64,000 nucleotides of DNA from assembly GCA_031553535.1 (NCBI GenBank), contig JAVBLM010000004.1, forward strand, positions 103,224 to 167,223. The letters run 5' to 3'. Position 1 is the first letter of the stretch. Each line of letters opens with the position of its first letter. Both the position numbers and the translations under genes were made by a program. Source of the stretch: JAIROC01 sp031553535. Its GTDB lineage: Bacteria; Bacteroidota; Bacteroidia; Bacteroidales; WCHB1-69. The notes under the pieces were generated by a model. The model worked only from the letters and a program-made list of their open reading frames with translations. It had not been told where the DNA came from and did no database searches. Shown here piece after piece: positions 57,401-63,973 of this stretch.

Positions 57401-60400
57401 CAAACTGTCATTGTTAAGATTTGTAAAGCCGGGATCCGCATTCGTTGTATGGGCATCGGACTGCGTCAATTTTCTCCATTCCGACATGTCCTGTATAGCG
57501 GCACCGTAGTATCCAATAAAGGCTGGCGCATACAGGTTATTGTAATCCATATCGTACAAGGGTAAATTTCCGGTAGCGCTAAAATAGATTGGATGTGCGG
57601 TAGAAGATACCATTACAATATTATTGTTTTTTATTTCCATATCGTTTGATGCTGTATTTGCAATATGAATTCCTCTACCGGCTCCTGCCCCTGCCATATA
57701 GATGGAGTTATGCAGAATGCTTGTTTTTGCACCGCTGGCAGTCTGTATCCCATAATAAGCACCTGTAGTACTCAAAATAAGTTCGTTGTTAGCAATAAGC
57801 GCTCTCGTTCCCGCAGAATTATTGGTTGTATTATGATAGGTTAAAGATATTCCGTAAGGTTGAGTTACACTGCTCGTACGTTGAATAATCCGGTTGCCGA
57901 CAACAGGACCATTAACATAATTTGTACGTATTCCGTACCATGTGGCCATAATTCCGGTAGTTCCGCTTTTACTCTCTATGGTATTGCGATTGCAACCGGT
58001 AAGATTTAGATATTGGGGATAAACAGCTGTGCTGTATTGGGAAGTTACGGTATTGCTATCGAATACGATATTTGCAGCGTATGCTGTCGTGCTGGATCCT
58101 CCATAAAAATACCAGCCGACGTATCCACCTCTTATATCGTTATTGATAAAGGATATATTATCCGCTATGCCAGTTGAGGAGTTTTTGAGTATAACCGAAT
58201 TGGAATTACTTGAACCACTGGTGGTATTAGAGGTACTTGACAGTAGCTTGCAATCCCTGATAACTACATTGGTACATGCTCCATCAAATCGGATGGCAGG
58301 GGATGCCGCAGTAGTAGTATTCGCGTATGCAGAAACATCTACTGTTATATTTCTTATTGTCAGATTATTGGAATTGTTTAACACGATTGCTGCTCCTGCT
58401 GCAGGACGGATGATTACACTATCAGCCTTTTCTTCTGCGGAAGTTATTGTCAGTGAATAATTCCCTATGAAATTACTCATATCAGTCAGATCTATGTTGG
58501 TAGTGTACGTTCCTGACCCCAGCGCCAGTTCAAGATCGCCGCCTATTCCGCAGTTGATAATTAAATCATAGACTTGCCGTATGGAGTCAAAGTCTGCGCC
58601 GGCACCTCCAATAATTTTTCTTCCGGATATACGCGGAGGACATCCCAAGAGTTCAACTGTTAATGTATCGTCACGGGTTATGGGATCCAACTGTCCATTA
58701 GGTATGGATGCCCAAACCTTTAAGTTGTTCATAACATCGGGTATCGGAGTGAAGTTGCCCAAATAAACCTGTTCTTTAAAATCCCACGGCAAAGCAGGAC
58801 TAAAAGTAATAAGCTTATCTATAATAGCTTCTCCATTCACTTGCCAGGAAATAGTTACGGAATCCAAATCTGCGAATCCTCTATTTTGAACAGTTACTAC
58901 AATAGAGTTGGTATCTCCGCTCATAATTGTTTCCCTAATAGGATTATCGATAGATATTAAGCTTACAGAATGATTATCATGACGCACTTCTGATAACCCA
59001 AACCGCATAATAGGCAATTCAGACCTTACTGTTGTGAGTTCGGAGAACACCGCATTTGTATCCCCTATTGTTGTACCTCTTGCCCAATAGATTATCCCAC
59101 CTGCCGTTGTACCTGCTCCTGAACTATCCACTACATAAATCATTAAATTGCTTCCCTGTGGAAGTAAAAAAGAATTATCCAATATGATTTCATTCCAGGA
59201 TAAGGAACTTGTGTGCGAACCTTTATATACTAAGGTCGCTCCATCTGTAACAGGATCTACATAACCCATATTGATCAGATTGTCAGAAACTGCCTTCATA
59301 TATATCAATAAATTTGGTTTCGTATGAACAATATTATAGTTTCTATTATACCATGCCGCTCTTGAAATCAGCACGTTTCCTTGATCCGCCTTCAGATATT
59401 CCGCTTTAAAAAGTGCACGACTCCAACTGGTAGTTGCATTCGTTGCATAAAAAAGTCCATTGTACTGTGTCCCAGACGTAGTATCTTCGGGAGAATGATA
59501 TATATATTCCTTCAGCACTTCAAAGCTTGGGTCTTGAATTATATATTCAGAATGAATCGTCTTTTCATTTAATGTCACATCTCTTCCTGTTATGGAATAG
59601 CTAACTGTCGTGCCTGAAACATACTGGGGAATGGTTGCATGCCAAATAGAACTACCCGGAGCAGTTAATGTCATTAATACGGAATTATACGTTGTTCCTC
59701 CATCGGTAGTCCATTTTAAATAGGGTATTTCAATAGAGGCATATGTTGTTGTTTCTACTTTTGCATGAATAGTCCAAGGACCTACATTATTAACCGTATC
59801 TCTAACAAAAGGAGATACAAATTCTACTATAGGATCGCTTAACATATGAGGTGCTGTAATTATTTCAAAATCATCCAACAACCAACCATAAGCGATTTGC
59901 GTGCCTTGCGTGGCACCTCGTTTGAGAACAAAACGTATTTGGACAGAACTCTCGCTGCTAACAATAGACGATAAATCAAAAACTTCTTCTTTCCACCATG
60001 TGTCATTGTCCGGAATAACCAAACTGTCGTTTGATCGCCATTCAGAATAACTGGCAGCTGAAAAACCTCCTTTGGGATTTATCGCCGTTCCTTTGTATTC
60101 CGCGCTAATCCCATTCGGACCGGAAAAAATACTAGTCCACTTTTGTAGACCCACTTTATATTCTATCCGGAGATTATCATTAGGTGATATCTTACAGATG
60201 TGCTTAAAACGCAGGATGACATAATCCATCCCCGTAAAATCACAATCAGGGATATTCAATACAATAGAATCTCCCATTACATTGGGAACAATTCCCCTGT
60301 AGGAATTGAGAGGAGTTTGAAAATAACGCGAATTTAGCTTCCATTGGCTGGTAGGAGTACCTGTCAGCGTTATCGAATCCGGATTATCAAAATTCTCACT

Positions 60401-60481
60401 AACCATTTTCACAGATGTTTGTGAAAACACGCAATGTAATGAACAAAGTAATAGTCCTAAAATAAATGTTAATCTTTTCAT
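48467..60481 (-). CDS. Giant T9SS-exported surface protein 4 (4004 aa, five beta-helix modules)
   Basis: Signal peptide 1-20 (LTFILGLLLCSLHCVFS, close to giant 3). N-terminal MAM-like domain (about 22-225; WWKEEVFDLS, AYGWLLDDFEIITAP, close to giant 1). Ig-like, lectin-like and CARDB-like domains lead to five beta-helix modules starting near residues 617, 1185, 1735, 2292 and 2842, a regular 550-570 residue period, with very similar blocks such as FINNxMDGGYYGWYFYGGT and NIVFDSNTVSNQ. A second MAM-like region (WYYHDTIESEDYTDIRI) and the CARDB stretch to INPAIS resemble giant 1, while everything after it matches giant 3 almost exactly, ending in the T9SS sorting domain (about 3922-4004). Likely surface-exposed, adhesive or structural by inference. 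Regulator 3 lies 167 bp upstream. Confidence 0.95.
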   Translation of the reverse strand: MKRLTFILGLLLCSLHCVFSQTSVKMVSENFDNPDSITLTGTPTSQWKLNSRYFQTPLNSYRGIVPNVMGDSIVLNIPDCDFTGMDYVILRFKHICKISPNDNLRIEYKVGLQKWTSIFSGPNGISAEYKGTAINPKGGFSAASYSEWRSNDSLVIPDNDTWWKEEVFDLSSIVSSESSVQIRFVLKRGATQGTQIAYGWLLDDFEIITAPHMLSDPIVEFVSPFVRDTVNNVGPWTIHAKVETTTYASIEIPYLKWTTDGGTTYNSVLMTLTAPGSSIWHATIPQYVSGTTVSYSITGRDVTLNEKTIHSEYIIQDPSFEVLKEYIYHSPEDTTSGTQYNGLFYATNATTSWSRALFKAEYLKADQGNVLISRAAWYNRNYNIVHTKPNLLIYMKAVSDNLINMGYVDPVTDGATLVYKGSHTSSLSWNEIILDNSFLLPQGSNLMIYVVDSSGAGTTAGGIIYWARGTTIGDTNAVFSELTTVRSELPIMRFGLSEVRHDNHSVSLISIDNPIRETIMSGDTNSIVVTVQNRGFADLDSVTISWQVNGEAIIDKLITFSPALPWDFKEQVYLGNFTPIPDVMNNLKVWASIPNGQLDPITRDDTLTVELLGCPPRISGRKIIGGAGADFDSIRQVYDLIINCGIGGDLELALGSGTYTTNIDLTDMSNFIGNYSLTITSAEEKADSVIIRPAAGAAIVLNNSNNLTIRNITVDVSAYANTTTAASPAIRFDGACTNVVIRDCKLLSSTSNTTSGSSNSNSVILKNSSTGIADNISFINNDIRGGYVGWYFYGGSSTTAYAANIVFDSNTVTSQYSTAVYPQYLNLTGCNRNTIESKSGTTGIMATWYGIRTNYVNGPVVGNRIIQRTSSVTQPYGISLTYHNTTNNSAGTRALIANNELILSTTGAYYGIQTASGAKTSILHNSIYMAGAGAGRGIHIANTASNDMEIKNNNIVMVSSTAHPIYFSATGNLPLYDMDYNNLYAPAFIGYYGAAIQDMSEWRKLTQSDAHTTNADPGFTNLNNDSLQISNYVDLLCEYVPPVNTDISGKPRVAFTTKGCYDGLPSVSTNVMLTKILDFRTGVVAGQSDSLKVVILNTGTTPINLVNLEWTINDLPQQLGGLTFATSSTLAKGESDTITFGEINYIYGAMDIKVWLNSINGGSADDIATDDTIGISGFICNIALIDTIHISPKGNGDFLSIEDAFAMGEICGVGNVVLMLDTGIYNQNINLKDISDLFGNYSLTITSVTGNADDVIIRPASGAAIILNNSNNLIIKDITVDVRTLTIPAIQFTGACINVLIRDCKLLGNTTSTSSGTSNNHSVIYKYSSTGVVDNISFIHNVIDGGYAGLYFYGGTGTGAGAYGTNIVFDSNTVSNQHERGVYTYYVDFISCAYNTITNKPSGGNSTWYGLYLYYTNGPISGNRIIQPGATSTVRGIYGYHYGDWGNSRGLIANNEIILNATGSTYYGIDAYYTTTDIIHNSIYLLGTGAGKGVYGNTSANIAIYNNNIIATPSSSYPVYRNSGTMSANNNNYYAPTYLGYYEGNINQGDWATWRDKVPGDSSVSILPNFKNLEGNSLELQDYMSLYCDLNPRVTADIMDYPRRAPTTMGCYEEILFPVNAAIAEIIGLREGLVDGETDTIKAVITNLGTTSLNSVKLELSIDGTIQSPADFFFSSPLGRLKSDTLIVGTIPYTSGYRNVKVYINNLNQGLLQDGDLSNDTLLASVYVCGQPYSGNISISDTGRFPSITEAFRVAAICGVDDDATFLLDSGTYTGSLTLNTVGIFEDYLLTITSVTGKAEDVVFRSNGGVPIILNGTNNVTLKAITVDVRTQEIPAIQFTGNCNNVVIRDCRLLGNPTTTSTSTGGAVINKGGQSSVSGWIENVSFINNLINGGSYSMYFYGGSSSEGYSPMIFDSNTVINACSTGVSLTYVDLISCSYNTISSRVRPDSTSNAWTAIYLANANGNIIGNHIIQRHTPNATATAPVGIRVGSFNTSFNEGKRGLISNNEISLEASNANARGINLAANSNVDVIHNTIYMRGATAAMRGINMDAATVNAVIYNNNIVMTSTGAYPIYFTSGGTLVANYNNYRSPTNIGYHTAAVTNANMATWQSRVPTDLNSVMIPQIFVANDTLKSTDYTGLACVPYSTISEDIDGNDRGTIFTTMGCYEGNLVPSRNASLQEFLGISQPLIYGNNDNIQVVFANTGSQPIDSVNIEWKVEDVSYGSKTEVFTPPLAAGGSATILLGNHTYVIGNINIKAWINQTNDWTSGDDFKADDTLRFSSIVCKDALAGIIPVSDTSEYTSINKALEALSICNAKANVTFLLDSGTYIENVNLTNVSNYLNGYLLTITSATGKAEDVVIRPTIGAAIVLNNSNDLIIKAITADVKTLTNTPAIQFFGACTNVLIRDCRLMANSTSTTSNTANTPVSKANKTGIVDKISFINNSMDGGYYGWYFFGGTKEINGTNIVFDSNTLSNQSCYAIHANRLDFISCNNNTLLSRTEITNYATTWNGIYISYTNGPVTGNHIIQRTTEITNHCGIYSYYHNYNQGPSRGLIANNEMILYTTSLNNYSMYASYANVDIINNSVYTTGSGQVRGIYLYTNANTRIYNNNIVMTSFNAYPIYYGATNLNTSLNYNNYYAESGYIGYYGNNGISTLADWQQLFPMDTNSVTLLPDFIDPTANLMQEDYSGFECAALPSVPTDILNNTRDAITAIGCYNPTIVVGNSRLVEIVINGKQEIGLTDTIKVVLKNTGITPISSINLEWSIDNVSQNSGGSIFTLPNSLAQGQTDTVTLGYMTHTADGVYAITVWINEVNGGSLFDEFSRDDTVRTSIQICSNPLSGRYVVDAAGGGDFLTLAAAFSTLNCAGGDITFALVPGTYNYNFDLSNNAAYMRNYTLTIESTINNADSVIIRPSSGAGITLSNTRNLIIRNITVDVRTLVDVAAIQFTAACANITVRDCKLLVNPSSSILNKTTPVLKEKGTGRADNISFINNLMDGGYYGWYFYGGTEAVYGTNVIFDSNTVSNQYYYGIYSYYTDFTSCSYNTVLTRMTGSFTYWWPVYIYNSNGPIIGNRIIQRDPLIQSPTGIECRNYNTTNRRARSGLIANNEMILNSMDNSSGNNYGRGIYLSNGYADIIHNSIYITGPGAAKGVYINQSTNENTNAAIYNNIITMTSPTAHPIYRSAGTMVANYNNYYAPINIGYYGGDITSMVIWQQRVPSDQNSVKVLPNFVNVDNSLELSNYTGLLCPLLSSVPENILGENRTTSTTMGAYSVGIEQATDMEISSILLGSENLSSLCLTDYASVKIKVFNKGIEVFDFSSDALTFNVNVTSTSAEFIPFDTIITINTGRLEILETKELQIIDSLDVFHSGTYNVTVTISHPKDTIANNDTVHTVYYNTRIPLPMDEDFSAGIPVEKFEFTEQNTMHVWTPVSKGLGRDTALVSDFGSQMIAFGGSRGAMVTLSTKQIALSRTRLPELDLWYYHDTIESEDYTDIRITVDGTITYEPLLSLIKQSDTVGWKHYSVPLSLYTDGSCISLLFESMTKSENMDDGYQYIDRIRIISQPDLELSNLTLSGLSVCDLETNELKIKRTTTTNQIIDFSKYSTDIQLEITGPINYSRTYQLTDILEGDTFDIITIASNIPFVPGTYTMTAYLTSPVDEYNVNDTVRTTIIINPAISVEVNQMSGGSSNCLEGESAMFQTIDIINTGNMDIANIGLILQIDTGEAGDPLYLYHKETYTGVITAGSTIPYTFINSYIVPWIAEYQVTVLAYLLCDSLTVNAADAARECTDMVDLYLVSVDRPLPSAVDKAGEAINVEVTLRNRYDASDFNSVQINVLVENSQGEQKASFYETCPKVAFLSTVHYEFNNTYTVPNDTVYYLTVYLDSYDNYKKNDTIRMRRVTDYVNNIESIGGNVSISMDQNIPNPANNNTMIRYNIPESGDVTFRIHSINGQLLYNKTVQSEGGINTIEINTSILAAGIYMYSMDYKGQRVVKRMSIKR

Positions 60482-60521
60482 GATAATATATTTTAATAAT
60501 TTTATATATTTTTTGGATATA

Positions 60522-60599
60522 CAAAATTAATCCTCTTGAAAAAATCTACATTAAAATATATAGGGGAAAATCGGGACGGGAGCAGGGGAAAATCGGGAC
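60522..60599 (-). promoter_or_regulatory. Giant 4 promoter with two 16-bp direct repeats
   Basis: The minus-strand -7 box TAATTTTG is 60522-60529, 41 bp before the ATG. On the + strand AGGGGAAAATCGGGAC occurs at 60562-60577 and identically at 60584-60599, 22 bp start to start. The proximal GGGGA is 33 bp from the -7 box and GGGAC cores are 10 and 32 bp further, matching the giant 1 layout (10 and 31). No TTG -33 element. Strong candidate operator for an activator. Confidence 0.65.
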
Positions 60600-60648
60600 A
60601 TTTCAAAAAGAATGATAATGCAAAAAATATGCATTAAAGAGGTGATTA

Positions 60649-62277
60649 TCAAAAAATAGAAACTAAATAATCATATATTCCCGATACCGGTAAATTCATT
60701 TTTTTTGCGAGACGTTGTTTCTTCTTCCTGCAATGATCGGTTGTTATATTGAGAAGTTTCGAAATTTCTTTCGTATCAAGGTTAATATAAATATAGGATA
60801 GTAACCGTATATCATTTGCTGTTAAATCCGAATGTTTTTCTTTCAATAAAGACAAAAAAGCAGGGTTAATCTGTTCAAAATAAGCAAGAAAACTATCCCA
60901 ATCTGTGGATTCTTTCATCTGCTGCTTTAATTGTCGTATTATTGACTCCAACTCTATACTTTCTCCCGGGTCGGAAACACCGGAGAGTTTATCAATAATC
61001 TCCCCTATCAACTCATTTCTATTCGATTGCAGTAATACTTTGGCCGTAAGTTGCCGGTTCATTGCATCTATTTCGTTATTGAGCCTTTCCTGTTCTAATA
61101 ATGCCAACGTTTCCTGTTCTTTCAGTTGCTTCTCCAACAACAACTTTTCATTTTTTTCTTTCTCTAATTCAAATGATCTTTTTTGTCTATTCGTTTTTAA
61201 CTGAATCCTTAACACCCAAATCAATATCAAAGCAATAATAAGCACAAAAATAAAGATTGCCCGTTCCGATTTTTGTTTAGATTTGTTTTCCTCAAGTTTT
61301 TTTTCTGAATCGATTAAAGCTAATCGAACTTGCATGTTTTCTACTCTACTATTGTCATTCAAATGGGATAAGGAGTCTTTTGCAAGTAACAAAGAATCTT
61401 GATACTGAAATGCCTGTTGGTATAGATTATTTTCTTTATAAAGATTTGCCAACTGATCATATATTCTAATCCGAAGTGTTAAGCTGGGATTACTTCCCAA
61501 TGCTTGATGTCCATAATATATTGCTTTCTTTGACTCCTTCTTTTTTTCATAAATCTGAGAGAGAAACAATTCCAACAATGATTTCTCTTCATTATATTTC
61601 GAATCATATAACCCTTCCAATATTTCCAAGGATAATTTTTCAGCCTTTTCATAATTTTCTCTTAGGTATAAATTCTTTACTTTCTCCAATCTTGCCTTAA
61701 GCAATGAAAGTGGATACCCATCATTACTGCCCAATATACTTATTGCATCATCCAAATAGAGGCTGGCTTTATCATATTCTCCTGTCTCATTGGCAACAAT
61801 CGCCACATTGATGGCAAGTCTACCGATTCGTACTGTATCATTCAATTTATAAGCAATTATATATGCCTTATCAAGGTATTCTATTGCCTTATCCAGCTCT
61901 TTATTAACAAAACATAGCTGAGCAAGATTACTTAATATAGATAATTCTGTCAGTTCATATCCTCCATTTAGCACAATCTCATATCCATCCAAGTAACATT
62001 CCATTGCTTTTTCATAATCCAGAATATGCATATACACAAGCCCCATATTATTTAGGGATCTGGCTAATATATCGCTCCAACCATTGCTGGTTGACAATTC
62101 TTTTACTTGAAGTAAATATTCTAACGATTTCGCATAATTCTTATTTCCATATTCTTTTACAGCAAGCTCATAAAGATTCTCACAATGAGCCCTTGTGTTT
62201 CCATAACATACAGGACGAATAGTGAAAAAAAATAGTATTATAAAAAAATATTTATACAACAGGAATAATCTATTCAT
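60649..62277 (-). CDS. Membrane-spanning TPR / coiled-coil / LuxR-like HTH regulator 3
   Basis: 542 residues from the ATG at 62277, which opens a signal peptide (FLLYKYFFIILFFFTIRPVC); an ATG nine codons upstream (62304) overlaps the -7 box at 62302 and is unlikely. TPRs run to about residue 310 (YAKSLEYLLQVKELSTSNG, EKAMECYLDGYEI), a membrane helix lies near 330-350 (AIFIFVLIIALILIWVLRI), the coiled coil has only one KLLLEKQLKEQETLALLEQE unit, and the HTH reads LTANDIRLLS, DTKEISKLLNITTDHCRKKK, QRLAKKMNL. Same design as regulators 1 and 2, 167 bp upstream of giant 4 on the same strand. Inferred inner-membrane one-component activator of giant 4. Confidence 0.85.
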   Translation of the reverse strand: MNRLFLLYKYFFIILFFFTIRPVCYGNTRAHCENLYELAVKEYGNKNYAKSLEYLLQVKELSTSNGWSDILARSLNNMGLVYMHILDYEKAMECYLDGYEIVLNGGYELTELSILSNLAQLCFVNKELDKAIEYLDKAYIIAYKLNDTVRIGRLAINVAIVANETGEYDKASLYLDDAISILGSNDGYPLSLLKARLEKVKNLYLRENYEKAEKLSLEILEGLYDSKYNEEKSLLELFLSQIYEKKKESKKAIYYGHQALGSNPSLTLRIRIYDQLANLYKENNLYQQAFQYQDSLLLAKDSLSHLNDNSRVENMQVRLALIDSEKKLEENKSKQKSERAIFIFVLIIALILIWVLRIQLKTNRQKRSFELEKEKNEKLLLEKQLKEQETLALLEQERLNNEIDAMNRQLTAKVLLQSNRNELIGEIIDKLSGVSDPGESIELESIIRQLKQQMKESTDWDSFLAYFEQINPAFLSLLKEKHSDLTANDIRLLSYIYINLDTKEISKLLNITTDHCRKKKQRLAKKMNLPVSGIYDYLVSIF

Positions 62278-62301
62278 ATGAAACCCCACATAACAAGTAT
62301 A

Positions 62302-62309
62302 CAAAAATA
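62302..62309 (-). promoter_or_regulatory. -7 box of regulator 3
   Basis: TATTTTTG on the minus strand, 24 bp before the ATG at 62277. A TTG lies 23 bp upstream of it, slightly wider than the usual -33 spacing. Confidence 0.4.
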
Positions 62310-62384
62310 TATAAAAATCTTTAATGATTACTCAACAAAAAGAATCTTAATACAAAATATTCAGTGTTTTCATTTAAGAGCCCT

Positions 62385-62436
62385 CCTTAAAAAGAGCAAA
62401 GGCTGCTCAAATGAACAGCCTTTGCTCTTTTTAAGG
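62385..62436 (-). terminator. Hairpin terminator behind hsp20
   Basis: Perfect 21-bp arms at 62385-62405 and 62416-62436 around a 10-base loop; the descending arm on the minus strand ends CTCTTTTT. It starts 9 bp after the Hsp20 stop and separates hsp20 from regulator 3. Confidence 0.85.
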
Positions 62437-62445
62437 TTTTCAAGA

Positions 62446-62874
62446 CTATTTTATGTCTATCATACGTTGTTTTTTCTGGATTTCCTTCTCCGATTTTTTC
62501 GGAAGTTCTATCTTCAAAACACCGTGTTTTATTTGGGCTTCTATCTTATCTTTATCTACATTATCCGGTAATGCCAAAACATGTTGCGATTGTGAATAAG
62601 AAAATTCCCGGCGTAAATAGCGTCCTTCTTTCTTATCTTCCTGTTCGTCTTTCTTCTCCATTGATATTACAAGACAATCATTATCTTCATCTATGCGAAT
62701 ACTAAAATCATCCTTACTCATTCCTGGAGCAGCAATCTCCACTTTATATTCTTTTTCCGAATCTATTACATTAATAGCAGGAGAAGCCATCCTTGATTTA
62801 GATATCCATTCATTGTCAAAAAAATCATTAAAGATACTTGGAAGCCAATTTTCTTTTCTTTTAGTAGGTAACAT
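62446..62874 (-). CDS. Hsp20 / alpha-crystallin small heat-shock protein
   Basis: 142 residues, normal for bacterial sHsps. An N-terminal arm (WLPSIFNDFFDNEW) leads into the alpha-crystallin domain at about 32-125 (INVIDSEKEYKVEIAAPGMS, KDDFSIRIDEDNDCLVIS, YLRREFSYSQSQHVLALPDN, HGVLKIELPKK, the last being the conserved GVLxIxLPK block). It is an ATP-independent holdase that binds unfolding proteins as large oligomers in the cytosol. It has an unusually strong Shine-Dalgarno (62881-62889), a TATCTTTG -7 box at 62974-62981 and its own terminator, so it is a single-gene unit, probably highly expressed under stress. Confidence 0.95.
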   Translation of the reverse strand: MLPTKRKENWLPSIFNDFFDNEWISKSRMASPAINVIDSEKEYKVEIAAPGMSKDDFSIRIDEDNDCLVISMEKKDEQEDKKEGRYLRREFSYSQSQHVLALPDNVDKDKIEAQIKHGVLKIELPKKSEKEIQKKQRMIDIK

Positions 62875-62880
62875 AATTAA

Positions 62881-62889
62881 TCCTCCTTT
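62881..62889 (-). promoter_or_regulatory. Strong Shine-Dalgarno of hsp20
   Basis: AAAGGAGGA ends 6 bases before the ATG at 62874. Most genes in this window have no recognisable Shine-Dalgarno, as usual in Bacteroidetes, so this is exceptional and fixes the start. Confidence 0.75.
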
Positions 62890-62973
62890 TAAATATTGTT
62901 AATACTTGATTTAATTTTAGTTTTTATTGTCTTCTTTTATCAATAATAATACAAAACACATGCCATTTTAAAA

Positions 62974-62981
62974 CAAAGATA
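62974..62981 (-). promoter_or_regulatory. -7 box of hsp20
   Basis: TATCTTTG on the minus strand, about 100 bp before the start codon. No convincing -33 TTG at 19-22 bp and no heat-shock inverted repeat was recognised. Confidence 0.4.
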
Positions 62982-63135
62982 AAGAAAACAATCAAATGCG
63001 ACATTCTGTCTCTTTTTATGAATCAACAACTGTAAATATGTCACTTTCGGACAGATGTTTATATCACATTACACATATAATCAGACAATAAAAGCAATAC
63101 AACAGTATCGCTTTTATTATATATTTATTAAATTT

Positions 63136-63729
63136 CTATTCCATTATCTTCTTAACATTCTTATGGACATTCTTCAACTGGAAGGCAATATAACAGGAGG
63201 CAATGCCTGCAACTAAAAATGAAATACCTAATAAGGCAACCACCATCGATGTTCCAAAAGCAAGAGGTTGAAGTAATACTAAAATCGAACATAAAATCAA
63301 TAGTACACCCCATATAATAGTCCATGTAGATCCACTAATACGAAAAGTGGACATATCACTTCCTAATCCAATCATCATAAATCCCCGGTACATAAGCCAG
63401 AATCCAAGTAAGAAAGGCAATGTAATTGCAGAAAGAGCTATATTGGAACATAATATAATACCTAATATGATGTCAATAATACCACCGACTATCACCCAGG
63501 CACGATTTGTAAAATAATTTTGATTTGCAATAGCCAACACTAACTGGATAACACCGGACAGTAATAATACAATGCCAAATACTATTGATAGCGCCAGATA
63601 ACTCTCTCCTGGATAAAAAAAGACAATAATTCCTACTGCAAAGAGTGCAATTCCAACTATCAACAATAGCCACCAATACTTAACAGCATTTTTTGTTTTT
63701 TCCACGATTCTATTCAAGGGATGTTCCAT
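63136..63729 (-). CDS. HdeD-like (DUF308) membrane protein
   Basis: 197 residues with six hydrophobic helices arranged as three pairs: WWLLLIVGIALFAVGIIVFF (19-38), ALSIVFGIVLLLSGVIQLVL, AWVIVGGIIDIILGIILC, ALSAITLPFLLGFWLMYRGF, WTIIWGVLLILCSILVLLQP and MVVALLGISFLVAGIASCYI. This is the HdeD/DUF308 pattern, including the FYPG after the first helix. HdeD is linked to acid resistance at high cell density in E. coli; in Bacteroidetes the role is unproven. Neighbouring hsp20 on the same strand fits a general stress setting, but the genes are 260 bp apart. No TAnnTTTG box was found upstream. Confidence 0.85.
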   Translation of the reverse strand: MEHPLNRIVEKTKNAVKYWWLLLIVGIALFAVGIIVFFYPGESYLALSIVFGIVLLLSGVIQLVLAIANQNYFTNRAWVIVGGIIDIILGIILCSNIALSAITLPFLLGFWLMYRGFMMIGLGSDMSTFRISGSTWTIIWGVLLILCSILVLLQPLAFGTSMVVALLGISFLVAGIASCYIAFQLKNVHKNVKKIME

Positions 63730-63973
63730 AACATTATTTTTTATTAATGAATAATACAGTTTAATTATATTTCATTAACATGTATTTTAATGTTTTGTTC
63801 ATTGTACGGTTTGAATTAACAGAATTGCCATTACAATTTTTATATTAAAGTGAAGTATAATTTGTAGCAAAACAGAGATTGCTTCGTGGCGCGCAATTAA
63901 GCTCTGGACGCACCAACTAACGTCATTTCGATGCAACAAGAAAACAACAAAATTTTAAATTAATAAAAAAAAA

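Noticed and set aside
23365..60481. Beta-helix modules as phage tail spikes or pectate lyases
   Set aside because: They sit in signal-peptide, T9SS-sorted proteins with CARDB and MAM-like domains and no phage genes are near; the rung sequences match generic right-handed beta-helices with no visible lyase active site.
35014..60481. CRISPR array or DNA tandem repeats inside the giants
   Set aside because: The periodicity is at protein level (about 1.65 kb units, diverged DNA); no short direct repeats with unique spacers.
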